A stretch of DNA of 33,273 nt from Planctomycetota bacterium. GTDB lineage: Bacteria; Planctomycetota; Planctomycetia; Pirellulales; UBA1268. Made by a program: the position numbers and the translations under genes. Under the pieces are notes generated by a model that was not told the DNA's origin, did no database searches, and worked only from the letters and a program-made list of their open reading frames with translations. Position 1 is the stretch's first letter, and each line of letters opens with the position of its first letter. This document shows, piece after piece, positions 1 to 7,255 of this stretch. Where the stretch lies: contig QWOQ01000004.1 of assembly GCA_003669585.1 (NCBI GenBank), positions 1 to 33,273 of the forward strand, read 5' to 3'.

Positions 1-1018
1 AGCTCGTTCCAGCAGCCACATTGGACACCGTGACGAAACCAGTGCCGCTGACCACTACCGTGCCCGATGCGGTCGCTGTCCCAGCCCATGTGTAGGCGGC
101 GTTGTAGTTCGTGATCTGCACCGTAAAACCAGTAGCCGTTGCTGTCGTGCTTCCAAATGTTGGAGTCAATGCAGCAGCTAGCGGTGTAACTGGTGCCGAG
201 TTCGACGACGGCAGGCTGATGCCGACGGCATTCCTAGCAATCACTTTGATCACATACGCTGTGCCGTTGGTTAGGCCCGTGACGGTGCATGAGGTCGTCG
301 TAACTGGCAGCCCCGAAGATGGAAAAAACCGCGTCCATGTCGAGCCGCCGTTGCTCGAATACTTAACCAGATAGTCAGTGATTGGCGATCCGCCGGTGCT
401 CGCAGGAGCCACCCACGTCACAGCTAGCTGGGCGTTGCCGCTGACGGCCACTACGGATGTTGGCGCACTGGGAACTGTTGCAGCGGGTATGACTGGTGCC
501 GAATTAGCCGATGGCAGGCTGATGCCGACGGCGTTTTTAGCGATGACCTTGATCACATAGCTCGTACCGTTTGTCAGGCCCGTGACGGTGCACGAAAGAG
601 CTGTCGATACTGGATGAACAAAGTTCGTCCATGTCGAACCACTGTTGCTCGAATACTTCACCAGATAGTCGGTGATCGGCGAGCCGCCAGTGTTTGTAGG
701 AGCCACCCATGTCACAGCCAGTTGGGCGTTGCCGCTTACGGCTACGACCGATGTCGGACTGTTGGAAACGGTGGAAAGAATACCGATTGTATTTTGTGAA
801 ACGAAAGCCGCGATGCTTGAACTGTCATTGGCTGAACTTGCAGACGAGCCACTGAACGCAGGATTCACCGACAGCATCTGCCGGGGCTCCAGCGACTCAA
901 GCGAAATCCGCTGGACGGGCCGCCTCCTGCGTCGGCGACGAGCGTGAATTCCACGCGGCTGGAAAACGTTCGTAAACGTTTTTTGAAATGCTCGAGCAGC
1001 CCAGTTGGAAGAAGGCAT
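1..1018 (-). CDS. Exported FN3-repeat protein, 3' end beyond window
   Basis: An open frame runs from ATG at 1018 to the left edge without a stop (339 codons visible). GAGGAG lies about 10 nt before the ATG. The N-terminus is very basic (six consecutive Arg near residue 25) and is followed by ISLESLEPRQMLS, the leader of planctomycete extracellular proteins (Pfam Planc_extracel type). Two fibronectin type III domains follow at roughly residues 80-180 and 180-280. Both carry the repeated phrases GSPITDYLVKYSSN, CTVTGLTNGT and YVIKVIA-x-NAVGISLPS. A third, different beta-rich segment (VQITNYNAAYTWAG) starts before the edge. The protein is probably a secreted or surface adhesin-like protein. The domain family is clear; the function is not known. 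Confidence 0.85.
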   Translation of the reverse strand, partial: MPSSNWAARAFQKTFTNVFQPRGIHARRRRRRRPVQRISLESLEPRQMLSVNPAFSGSSASSANDSSSIAAFVSQNTIGILSTVSNSPTSVVAVSGNAQLAVTWVAPTNTGGSPITDYLVKYSSNSGSTWTNFVHPVSTALSCTVTGLTNGTSYVIKVIAKNAVGISLPSANSAPVIPAATVPSAPTSVVAVSGNAQLAVTWVAPASTGGSPITDYLVKYSSNGGSTWTRFFPSSGLPVTTTSCTVTGLTNGTAYVIKVIARNAVGISLPSSNSAPVTPLAAALTPTFGSTTATATGFTVQITNYNAAYTWAGTATASGTVVVSGTGFVTVSNVAAGTS

Positions 1019-1148
1019 GACGGATTTCTCCTCGATGTGCTTCAGACTGACGTGTTCCCAAAGACCGAATGAAAGCTCAGGTGCAACAGAGTTCATTTGG
1101 CTCGGCAAGGTTCAGCCACAGAAAAAGTTCTTAAATAGAGGTCAAGTG

Positions 1149-1187
1149 GCTTAATACCTAAAAATAGGGATGACCCCCCAATTAAGC
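1149..1187. promoter_or_regulatory. Inverted repeat upstream of the exported FN3 gene
   Basis: GCTTAAT at 1149-1155 is inverted as ATTAAGC at 1181-1187. Between them lies a smaller dyad, CCTA-AAAA-TAGG (1157-1168), beside a C6 run. It sits 130-170 bp before the FN3 gene start in an otherwise empty 1019-1241 gap. It could be an operator or a leader hairpin; only the symmetry is seen. Confidence 0.25.
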
Positions 1188-1241
1188 AAGTGGGTACCCC
1201 CAACAACGCATAATATAGAACAAAGGGCCTATTCGCTACTG

Positions 1242-1510
1242 CTACTGAACCGACTGACTGCGGGCCACACGGAAAACCCATGTTGTTGCTGCGGAACGAC
1301 TGGGCGCGGTTGAAGCGGTTCGCCGACCGACAGAAGCCTGGGTTTCGCCACCAGCAGCCGCCGCGACTCACGCGGAACGAGCCCCCGTTGGGGACCGCCG
1401 GATCGGTGCCAACTGAAAGTTTTTTCGCCGTTCAATCCGAGCACCACTCCCACGTTACCGTGCATGTTGTGCAAGCCCCACGAATTCGCAGTCCCGCCCC
1501 TAACGGTCAG
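1242..1510 (-). pseudogene. 3' remnant of an FGE-sulfatase-domain gene
   Basis: Read on the minus strand, this piece matches the last third of the intact FGE-like gene at 3356-4222: NSWGLHNMHGNV, then WEWCSD in another frame, then SRGGCWWRNPGFCRSANR in a third, then RVARSQSVQ and a stop at 1242-1244. Three frame changes occur within about 250 bp. One base is missing after the HGNV codons, one more just after the WEWCSD segment, and one T is extra in the GGTTTT run near the end. No start codon or N-terminal half precedes it. It is the decayed tail of a second tandem copy whose 5' stub remains at 3157-3270. Confidence 0.75.
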
Positions 1511-1645
1511 GGCAATCGGTTCAACCCCAGATCTTGCGAAAGAGACCACGGTAAATTGCAGCGTTTTCCAGATAACACTTGCACAACCACTCAAAGTCTT
1601 GGCCAAATCCCGTGTTATTCGCTTCTTGGCGAATCTTTGCCTCGA

Positions 1646-1673
1646 TGAACCCGAACGTGCCGGCTCGGGTTCA
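1646..1673 (-). terminator. Hairpin just after the TerB/HNH gene
   Basis: A perfect 9-bp stem (1646-1654 with 1665-1673, core GAACCCGA/TCGGGTTC) and a 10-nt GC-rich loop lie 14 nt past the stop codon at 1687 on the minus strand. There is no T-run after it, so it would be an atypical terminator. It could also mark a junction of the inserted gene block. Confidence 0.35.
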
Positions 1674-1686
1674 ATGTTGACATGCT

Positions 1687-3147
1687 TTAAATCCTGTCGC
1701 TCTTCTTAAGGTTGCATTTTCTGCACAGGAGCTGAACGTTGGAGTCCGAATTACTTCCACCCTTTGCGACTGGAATTATATGGTCAAACTCCAAGTAGTC
1801 AGCGGCGCCACATTCGACGCAGCGGCCACCGTATCGCTGCCACACTCGCTGTCGCACATCCCGTGAAATGTGCCGCGTATTGTTGGTTCCCGTTTCAACG
1901 ATGGTCTGGTTCGCGCGGCCGATAGCTACCCGCCAGATGGTGAACGCCTTGTCGTGGTCGACCGGAAAGGAATAAGTGCCGGCTCCCTTGCCGTCGGATC
2001 GAATTTCTAAGCCTGCGGATGAAAGCCTATGACCAAGAATCTTTCGGTGCGATATCTGAAATGACTTGTCTGTCGCACTGAGTATGAATCGTGTGTCGGT
2101 GATGACCGCGAGCCCATCAAGTTCTTCGGTTTTTTTCCCGCTGGAGAGTTCTCGGGTTCGAACATAACGAACTGGTCCAGAGTAGTACGCGATTTCCCCG
2201 GCACGTAAAGCTGCCTCCGGTGGCGAGCCAATGCTGGGTAGTCGTCCTTTCTCGATTTCAGCCATCCATTTCGTCTCAGCTATTTGTTCACGAACGTATG
2301 CCACGAAGGTTGTGTCATCAATCAAGTTGCTCAGCAGAGACGAAAGCACTTTCTCTTCACGTTCAGAAATCTCTTTGTCGCTGCGAGCATCTGCTAGCAC
2401 ATGCTCAATAAGTTGCCGTGCGGGCTGTCGAATAGCGTGCAGCATCTTGTCACGCGGCACGCCGAGCTGCTCGACGGTTTGTAGAAACTGCTTCCATTCG
2501 TCGCGTTCAAGCTTTCCATCGCTGCTGTATTGGGTGAAGGCGGATCGAATGAGCGCCTCACCTTTGTGTTCAAAGAAGGTCGCCATCATTGTTTGCACGG
2601 TGAATCCGCAGCGTGCAGCAATCTGGGAAAGTTGGCCAGCCTCTGCGTCGTTTATCTGGTTATCAGCGAGAGCGGCAACCAAAACTTGCTGAAAGGCGTT
2701 GGCGGCAGCCTCTTGATTCAGTTGACTCACCTTGTCGGTCGAGATTCCAAGGCAGCCAGCCGCCCAACTGAGAAGCTCTGTCTCACGGTCTGTCTGGCTG
2801 AGATCCTTCCACGTGCGGGCCAGAAACCCTCTGTAAACCCGCTCGGCCACTGCGGAACGATCCCCGCCACTTATGCCGAATTTCTCAACCGCAGCATCAA
2901 ACGCAAAACCTTTCTTGAGGCGTCCGAATTCCAAATTTATTACGCCTGCATGGGCATTAATGCGAGCCTCCCGCTCCGCGTCGATAGCCGACGTGACCTC
3001 ACTGATGCCCATCTTGATCCAGTTAATGAGTCCCTTGGCGGCTTGCATATTAAAAGAAGTGTGATTGTTCTGATTTGATTGTTTGAGCCGAAGATCCACC
3101 ACAATAACGGATTTCACGGACCTTTTCTGCCCCTCCGTTTGTGCCAC
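1687..3147 (-). CDS. TerB-like / PH-like / HNH nuclease protein
   Basis: This 486-residue protein has three recognisable parts. Residues about 100-290 are helical with acidic repeats (LADNQINDAEAGQLSQIA, YSSDGKLERDEW, ADARSDKEISEREEKVLS), which resembles TerB-like helical bundles. Residues about 310-415 look like a bacterial PH-like or short-beta domain (GEIAYYSGPVRYVRTREL ... ITDTRFILSATDKSFQI). The C-terminus (about 430-486) is a complete HNH module: a CVEC Cys pair, FDHIIPVAKGGSN, then NVQLLCRKCNLKKSD. Zn-binding and catalytic residues are present. The start used is GTG 3147, ten bases past the stop of a truncated FGE stub; an internal ATG at 3048 is possible and neither site has a strong ribosome site. 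The gene sits between the two halves of a broken FGE-like gene, so it was probably acquired. A role in DNA cleavage or phage defence is an inference from the HNH domain. Confidence 0.85.
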   Translation of the reverse strand: MAQTEGQKRSVKSVIVVDLRLKQSNQNNHTSFNMQAAKGLINWIKMGISEVTSAIDAEREARINAHAGVINLEFGRLKKGFAFDAAVEKFGISGGDRSAVAERVYRGFLARTWKDLSQTDRETELLSWAAGCLGISTDKVSQLNQEAAANAFQQVLVAALADNQINDAEAGQLSQIAARCGFTVQTMMATFFEHKGEALIRSAFTQYSSDGKLERDEWKQFLQTVEQLGVPRDKMLHAIRQPARQLIEHVLADARSDKEISEREEKVLSSLLSNLIDDTTFVAYVREQIAETKWMAEIEKGRLPSIGSPPEAALRAGEIAYYSGPVRYVRTRELSSGKKTEELDGLAVITDTRFILSATDKSFQISHRKILGHRLSSAGLEIRSDGKGAGTYSFPVDHDKAFTIWRVAIGRANQTIVETGTNNTRHISRDVRQRVWQRYGGRCVECGAADYLEFDHIIPVAKGGSNSDSNVQLLCRKCNLKKSDRI

Positions 3148-3156
3148 CTCTCCCGC

Positions 3157-3270
3157 CTAGTATCCACGTCGTTTATCCCCTGTTACCCGACCCGAGGATA
3201 GCCCGATCAACGGCACTTCCGCAAGCGGCGTACAAAACAACATCGCAGCAACGACAAAAGCGACTCGCAT
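3157..3270 (-). pseudogene. 5' stub of a second FGE-like lipoprotein gene
   Basis: The frame encodes MRVAFVVAAMLFC, nearly identical to the first 13 residues of the intact FGE-like lipoprotein, and has the same type of ribosome site (AAGGGG before the ATG). After Cys13 the similarity stops; the frame continues with unrelated residues and ends at TAG 3157-3159 after 37 codons. The lipobox Cys is lost. It is the head of the tandem copy whose tail lies at 1242-1510. Its promoter may now serve the TerB/HNH gene directly downstream. Confidence 0.75.
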
Positions 3271-3338
3271 GGAATTCCCCTTGAATGTGTAGTGACCGGG
3301 ATGAGCTTACCCGCGAGACGTGGGACGCGGTAGCGACG
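3231..3338 (-). repeat. Direct repeat copy B (FGE upstream region and start)
   Basis: This 108-bp stretch matches 4183-4290 at the same length, without visible gaps and with scattered substitutions. It holds the upstream region, ribosome site and first 13 codons of the FGE-like genes. It is part of the evidence for a former tandem gene pair. Confidence 0.8.
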
Positions 3339-3355
3339 AGTTCTGCCCGACGCTG

Positions 3356-4222
3356 TTACTGCACCGACTGACTGCGGGCCACACGGAAACCCAGGTAGTC
3401 GTAGCGGTTCGACGGGCCGGAGTAGCGGCGGATCGCCGACCGACAGCGGCCAGGTTCGCCCCACCAGCCGCCGCCGCGATACACGCGGCGAGAGCCCCTT
3501 TCGGGGCCAACTGGATCGATGCCACCTGAAAGTGCTTCGCCGTACCAATCCGAACACCACTCGAACACGTTGCCGTGCATGTCGTGCAAGTCCAAGGGGT
3601 TGGGCTTCTTCAAGCCAACCTTATGAGCATAATCCTCGCCAACATTTTCTGCATTGCCGTCGAACCACGCGTACTCGCTCAACTGCTTTTCATCATCGCC
3701 AAATGAAAACGCTGTCGTTGTTCCTGCTCGACACGCACGCTCCCACTGAGCTTCTGTCGGAAGATGATACTCTTCATCTGCCTTCAGCTTTCCAGACTTG
3801 CGTTCAATCGCTGTCAGCTTCTGGCAAAACTCTGTCGCATCTTCCCAGCTCACACAAGTAGCAGGGCAGTCCTTGCCAGCCTGTCCAGAGACATTTTTTA
3901 AAAATATCGAGATGAGGTCTTTGCCCTTCCAAGGATCCGACTCCATCACGCTCTCCCACTGACCTCGAGTCACTTCTGTCTTGCCAAGTCCGAATGGCTT
4001 CGTCAGTGTCACGGAAACTTGTGCCTCTCTCTCTTCGACACGATCCGTCTCACCCGCCGGACTGCCCATCGTGAACTTCCCTGCTGGTATCTCAATCAAC
4101 TCCATGCCAATTGAATCGGCAACGCTTCCCCGCGGTTCTACGGCAACGCTTTTTTGTATTTCTTTTCGAGAACAACCCGCCATACAAAACAACATCGCAG
4201 CAACGACAACAGCGACACGCAT
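3356..4222 (-). CDS. FGE-sulfatase-domain (SUMF1-like) lipoprotein
   Basis: This 288-residue protein starts at ATG 4222, after AAAGGA at good spacing. Residues 1-17 form a lipoprotein signal (hydrophobic run, MAGC with lipid-attachment Cys17), so it is probably membrane-anchored outside the cytoplasm. Residues about 38-285 are a formylglycine-generating-enzyme-like domain: MELIEIPAGKFTMGSP, GKTEVTRGQWE, CVSWEDATEFCQKL, HLPTEAQWERACRAGTTT, DMHGNVFEWCSDW, RVYRGGGWWGEPGRCRSA, LGFRVA. In true FGE enzymes two Cys near the C-terminal RGG-x-W motif are catalytic; here only the second is obvious (GRCRSA), so sulfatase activation is doubtful. No sulfatase gene is seen nearby. Other members of this fold are ligand-binding or catalyse different reactions. 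Confidence 0.9.
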   Translation of the reverse strand: MRVAVVVAAMLFCMAGCSRKEIQKSVAVEPRGSVADSIGMELIEIPAGKFTMGSPAGETDRVEEREAQVSVTLTKPFGLGKTEVTRGQWESVMESDPWKGKDLISIFLKNVSGQAGKDCPATCVSWEDATEFCQKLTAIERKSGKLKADEEYHLPTEAQWERACRAGTTTAFSFGDDEKQLSEYAWFDGNAENVGEDYAHKVGLKKPNPLDLHDMHGNVFEWCSDWYGEALSGGIDPVGPERGSRRVYRGGGWWGEPGRCRSAIRRYSGPSNRYDYLGFRVARSQSVQ

Positions 4223-4290
4223 GGAATTTCCTTTGAATGTGTGGTGACCGAGTGAACCTTACTCACGGGACGTGGGACGCGATAGCGACG
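4183..4290 (-). repeat. Direct repeat copy A (FGE upstream region and start)
   Basis: This is the counterpart of 3231-3338. It covers the ribosome site, first codons and about 68 bp upstream of the intact FGE-like gene. The conserved untranslated part suggests that the promoter was duplicated together with the gene. Confidence 0.8.
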
Positions 4291-4934
4291 GGCCGTTGAT
4301 GCGCAGATGAGTCGCACAACAAAACAGAGCATGATCTGTTTTATGCTCGCCAAGGCACTGGCTCTGAGTACATGCTGAGCCGCCTAGCCTGTTTTTGATT
4401 CAATACCTGCGGGCACGCTCTAGAAAGACGCGGTTCTGTGTGCAGGGAGTGAAAGTTTTGCGGCGCGCTCACGCTGCCTGCGGTCAGCGTAGATCACCAT
4501 CTGTGCACCTATGCCATCCGTCCATCGATGATCGCGAGAATCCTTCGTCGGTCGTCAGCGGTCAGCGATCCCCACGAATCAAAAACGTGGCAAAGGGCGA
4601 CTTGAACTGCGCCGGATTCTGCGCCGGATTCGCCGTCAGGTACGATATTTCCCGGCAAAACGCTATGTATTCGAATCGTGTCGCCCCGATTTTTTGTTTC
4701 TTCATTAATTCTCTTTTTTCGCTTGAGAACAGTTGTTTTCGCGAGTGTTTTCGTCCGCCTCGAATTTTGCTGTGCGACTCCACCGATTCAACCGGGGAGT
4801 TTTCTAACCACGCAGTCACACAACTGCTTCGCATGTTTTGAAAAATCTTTGGCCACTCCCCAACCATCGCACACAGGAGCATTTTTCATACTCGGCGCGA
4901 GTCTCTCCCCGAATTTCGGCCATCAGACCGAGCA

Positions 4935-4949
4935 ACCGTCAGGGACGGT
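4935..4949. repeat. Short REP-like palindrome
   Basis: A perfect 6-bp stem, ACCGTC and GACGGT, surrounds a 3-nt loop and stands in non-coding sequence next to a GC-rich stretch (GTCGGGGCGCTTGC). The compact form and extragenic position resemble dispersed REP-type elements, but only one copy is seen here. Confidence 0.3.
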
Positions 4950-5013
4950 GGATGTCGGGGCGCTTGCACGAACACTCCGCTCGCATTGTGAGAATTCTAT
5001 GTAATCGGCGCAC

Positions 5014-5027
5014 GTGATTGTAATCAC
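5014..5027. promoter_or_regulatory. Operator-like dyad upstream of PiT gene
   Basis: GTGATT-GT-AATCAC is a 6+6 inverted repeat with a 2-bp centre, 84 bp before the transporter start. The size fits a dimeric repressor or activator site; no regulator gene is nearby. Confidence 0.3.
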
Positions 5028-5084
5028 CTGTGAACCCCAATAGTTTCATTGGCTGCAAGTATGTTCGAGTCAACAGCATCCCTC

Positions 5085-5099
5085 CTCATGAGTCATGAG
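5085..5099. promoter_or_regulatory. Perfect 15-bp palindrome at PiT translation start
   Basis: CTCATGA-G-TCATGAG is a 7+7 perfect inverted repeat ending 11 nt before the ATG at 5111, where a Shine-Dalgarno sequence would be expected. It could be an operator overlapping the leader or a hairpin controlling translation. Confidence 0.35.
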
Positions 5100-5110
5100 A
5101 AATTACTTCT

Positions 5111-6664
5111 ATGGAAATTTTTGAGGTATTCAACACGCTCAGCACTGGGCAACTGTTTCTGCTGTTCTCCGCCCTGATCGTTTCCTTCGGATTTGAAATC
5201 GTGAACGGCTTTCATGACACAGCCAATGCCGTGGCCACGGTCATCTACACCAAGTCATTGAAGCCGATGCCAGCGGTCATCTGGTCGGGCCTGTGGAACT
5301 TCATCGGCGTCCATGCTGGCGGGATCGGCGTCGCCTTTAGCATCGTGCACCTGCTACCGGTCGATCTTTTAATCAACATCAAGACAGGCCGCGGCCTGGC
5401 GATGGTGCTCTCACTACTGATCGCGGCGATCGTCTGGAATTTCGCCACGTGGTACCGCGGTCTGCCTGCGAGCAGTTCGCATTCGCTCATCGGATCGATC
5501 ATGGGCGTGGGCATGATGAATTCTCTGATGGAGCACGGCTCTCTCTTCAAGGGCGTCAACTGGCACAAAGCCAGCGAGGTTGGCATGGCACTTTTGATTT
5601 CGCCTGTCATTGGATTTGGTCTGGCAGCAGGTCTGCTCTTGATCGCCAAGGTGCTCGTGCCGGCCAAAGAACTCTACGAACCTCCCACCTCCGACAAGCC
5701 GCCGCCGTGGTGGATCCGGGCGCTCTTGATCGGCACATGCACCGGCGTGAGCTTTGCACACGGCTCCAATGATGGCCAAAAAGGAATGGGGCTCATCATG
5801 CTGGTGCTCATCGGAATTGTACCTGCCACCTACGCGCTCAACATGAACACCTCGCATTCAGACATCGCGTTCACCGTTGAAGCAGCCAAAGAACTCCAGC
5901 GAGAATTAGAAAGCTCCGATTTGTCTCTGTTGATGCATGCGCTTAAGGAGCAGCATCTGGCGATGCGCAAAGTGGAACGACTGAGCCGCAGCGAAAGCGT
6001 TGCGGCTGCCTCGACGATGGAGTCACCGATGGTCGATTCCATGTTGAATCCGTTTCTACGAAACGATGCGGTGCTGGCAACACTCGATCCGCTGCCTCTT
6101 TTAAAAGCTGTAGTGGCGAGCCTCGAAGGCCAGGGGAACTTTAAAGATCTGAGTCCCGAAGATCGCTGGCAGGTACGCACTCAACTGGTAGAACTCGGAG
6201 CCTCGGTGCGCACACTGGTGCGACGGTTCGGCGACCAATTGGCCCAAGATCGAAGCCGGGTGCTCACGAGCCTTGCCGGCCGGCTTTCCAAGCCCGTGGA
6301 ATATGTGCCGGAGTGGGTTGTGATGGGCGTGGCCCTGTGCCTGGGTTTGGGAACGATGGTGGGCTGGGAGCGGATCGTAAAAACAGTCGGCGAAAAAATC
6401 GGCAAGACGCACCTCACTTACGCTCAGGGAGGCGCGGCCGAATTGGTGGCCGCCGTAACGATCGGGATGGCCGATTCGTTCGGCATGCCGGTGAGCACTA
6501 CGCACGTGCTTTCCAGCGGCGTGGCCGGCACGATGTGGGCGAACAAATCGGGCATTCAAGCGGCGACGGTGCGAGATATTGCATTGGCTTGGATCCTCAC
6601 GCTGCCTGTATCCATGAGCCTCTCTGGCGGGCTCTATTGGATGTGTACATTTTTTGTGAGCTGA
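5111..6664 (+). CDS. Inorganic phosphate transporter, PiT family
   Basis: This 517-residue inner-membrane protein belongs to the PiT family, which couples low-affinity phosphate (metal-phosphate) uptake to cation movement. The two family signatures are present: NGFHDTANAVATVIYTKS near residue 33 and GMADSFGMPVSTTHVLSS near residue 450. Between them are several hydrophobic segments, SFAHGSNDGQKGMGLIM near residue 215, and a long hydrophilic loop (about 245-400) containing helical charged stretches, as in PitA-type proteins. Length is close to E. coli PitA. No strong ribosome site precedes the ATG; a palindrome occupies that place. The gene is convergent with the DUF1653 gene, leaving only about 38 bp between stop codons. 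The exact substrate form is not determined by sequence. Confidence 0.93.
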   Translation: MEIFEVFNTLSTGQLFLLFSALIVSFGFEIVNGFHDTANAVATVIYTKSLKPMPAVIWSGLWNFIGVHAGGIGVAFSIVHLLPVDLLINIKTGRGLAMVLSLLIAAIVWNFATWYRGLPASSSHSLIGSIMGVGMMNSLMEHGSLFKGVNWHKASEVGMALLISPVIGFGLAAGLLLIAKVLVPAKELYEPPTSDKPPPWWIRALLIGTCTGVSFAHGSNDGQKGMGLIMLVLIGIVPATYALNMNTSHSDIAFTVEAAKELQRELESSDLSLLMHALKEQHLAMRKVERLSRSESVAAASTMESPMVDSMLNPFLRNDAVLATLDPLPLLKAVVASLEGQGNFKDLSPEDRWQVRTQLVELGASVRTLVRRFGDQLAQDRSRVLTSLAGRLSKPVEYVPEWVVMGVALCLGLGTMVGWERIVKTVGEKIGKTHLTYAQGGAAELVAAVTIGMADSFGMPVSTTHVLSSGVAGTMWANKSGIQAATVRDIALAWILTLPVSMSLSGGLYWMCTFFVS

Positions 6665-6665
6665 G

Positions 6666-6701
6666 CAGACCACCGCAGGCGTTGCCGCGAGTTATGGTCT
6701 G
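6666..6701. terminator. Possible bidirectional hairpin between PiT and DUF1653
   Basis: CAGACCA (6666-6672) and TGGTCTG (6695-6701) can pair across a 22-nt GC-rich loop between the two convergent genes. No T-run follows on the plus strand, so termination is only suggested by position. Confidence 0.25.
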
Positions 6702-6702
6702 A

Positions 6703-6913
6703 TCACATTCGCTCAAATCGCTGAATCTTTTTTCCGTTGATTTCAGTGGTTTCAAAAAAACATTTTCAGAGGTCGCACCCACATCCCGCACTCACCGTAT
6801 TCGGCCCGATAGACCACCAACTCATCGAGGGTTTTGCTGTGACAGGCAACACCAAGAATGGTGTACTCGTTGCCTTTGTAGTATCGGTAACGACCGGTCA
6901 TGTTTGATTCCAT
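6703..6913 (-). pseudogene. DUF1653 family protein with a poly-T frameshift
   Basis: From ATG 6913 (GAAAGAG just upstream) the frame reads GRYRYYKGNEYTILGVACHS, ELVVYRAEYG and MWVRPLKMFF, then stops at TGA after a run of seven T (plus-strand A at 6754-6760). With one T fewer, the other frame continues ETTEINGKKIQRFERM to a stop at 6703-6705. That gives a normal 69-residue DUF1653 protein (Pfam PF07866), whose members continue in just this way after the W-x-RPL motif. Either the gene is broken by homopolymer slippage or the base is a sequencing error. Function of the family is not established. If the shift is real, the C-terminal strand is lost. Confidence 0.75.
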
Positions 6914-7255
6914 GGTCTCTTTCGTGCGGCAAAATGAAAACATGATGTGATAGACGAAGGCTCCGATGGTCAATTCCTTCTGGCATTCAATGGCATGCGT
7001 CCTGTCTCAGCACCCCAAATCGTCTGGTATTTCGGACGGGGATTTGTGTACTTTTTATTCACTCGAGTGCGAAAAAGAGCCAGATAGAGACAACTAGAAT
7101 GTCGAGACAATGGTTCTCTATTTACATGAAATGCCACACGTGTGTGGCTCACCAGAAACAACAGCGGTACACTCTCCATTGTGAATGGGAAACGATAAAG
7201 ACTTTCAATCAGTCCTCTCACTGATTGAAAGTCGATCTGATTGAAGGCTTCTGCC
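6914..7255. other. Divergent intergenic region before the metal-efflux operon
   Basis: About 340 bp separate the DUF1653 gene (minus) and the efflux operon (plus). Reading frames here lack homology cues. The notable element is the 13-bp inverted repeat at 7200-7233. The region must hold the operon promoter, but no clear -35/-10 pair was identified. Confidence 0.5.
7200..7233. promoter_or_regulatory. Perfect 13-bp inverted repeat before efflux operon
   Basis: GACTTTCAATCAG (7200-7212) and CTGATTGAAAGTC (7221-7233) are exact inverse copies separated by 8 nt. A third partial copy, CTGATTGAAG, follows at 7237-7246. The array ends 10-23 nt before the ATG at 7256. It may be a repressor operator or a leader hairpin that hides the ribosome site. 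Confidence 0.5.

Larger units (their letters stand above)
4291..5110. other. Long intergenic stretch without a convincing gene
   Basis: About 820 bp separate the FGE-like gene from the phosphate transporter. Frames of about 90-150 codons exist on both strands but show no recognisable domain and no good ribosome site. Small dyads are visible: ACGCTG/CAGCGT at 4471-4490, ACCGTC-AGG-GACGGT at 4935-4949, and two dyads next to the transporter (listed separately). No tRNA or transposon end was seen. Confidence 0.6.

Noticed and set aside
111..947. Plus-strand frames at the left edge
   Set aside because: They are antisense to the FN3-repeat protein, whose minus-strand frame is open over the whole 1018 bp and carries domain motifs.
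1280..1709. Plus-strand frames over the FGE remnant and HNH gene end
   Set aside because: The minus-strand readings show family motifs; the plus-strand ones do not.
4395..4882. Frames of about 105-150 codons on both strands in the gap before the PiT gene
   Set aside because: No ribosome site, no recognisable domain, and they overlap each other in opposite directions.
6101..6673. Long minus-strand frame opposite the PiT gene
   Set aside because: It is a shadow of the well-supported PiT coding region, and its product is rich in His/Arg/Pro as expected for antisense readings.
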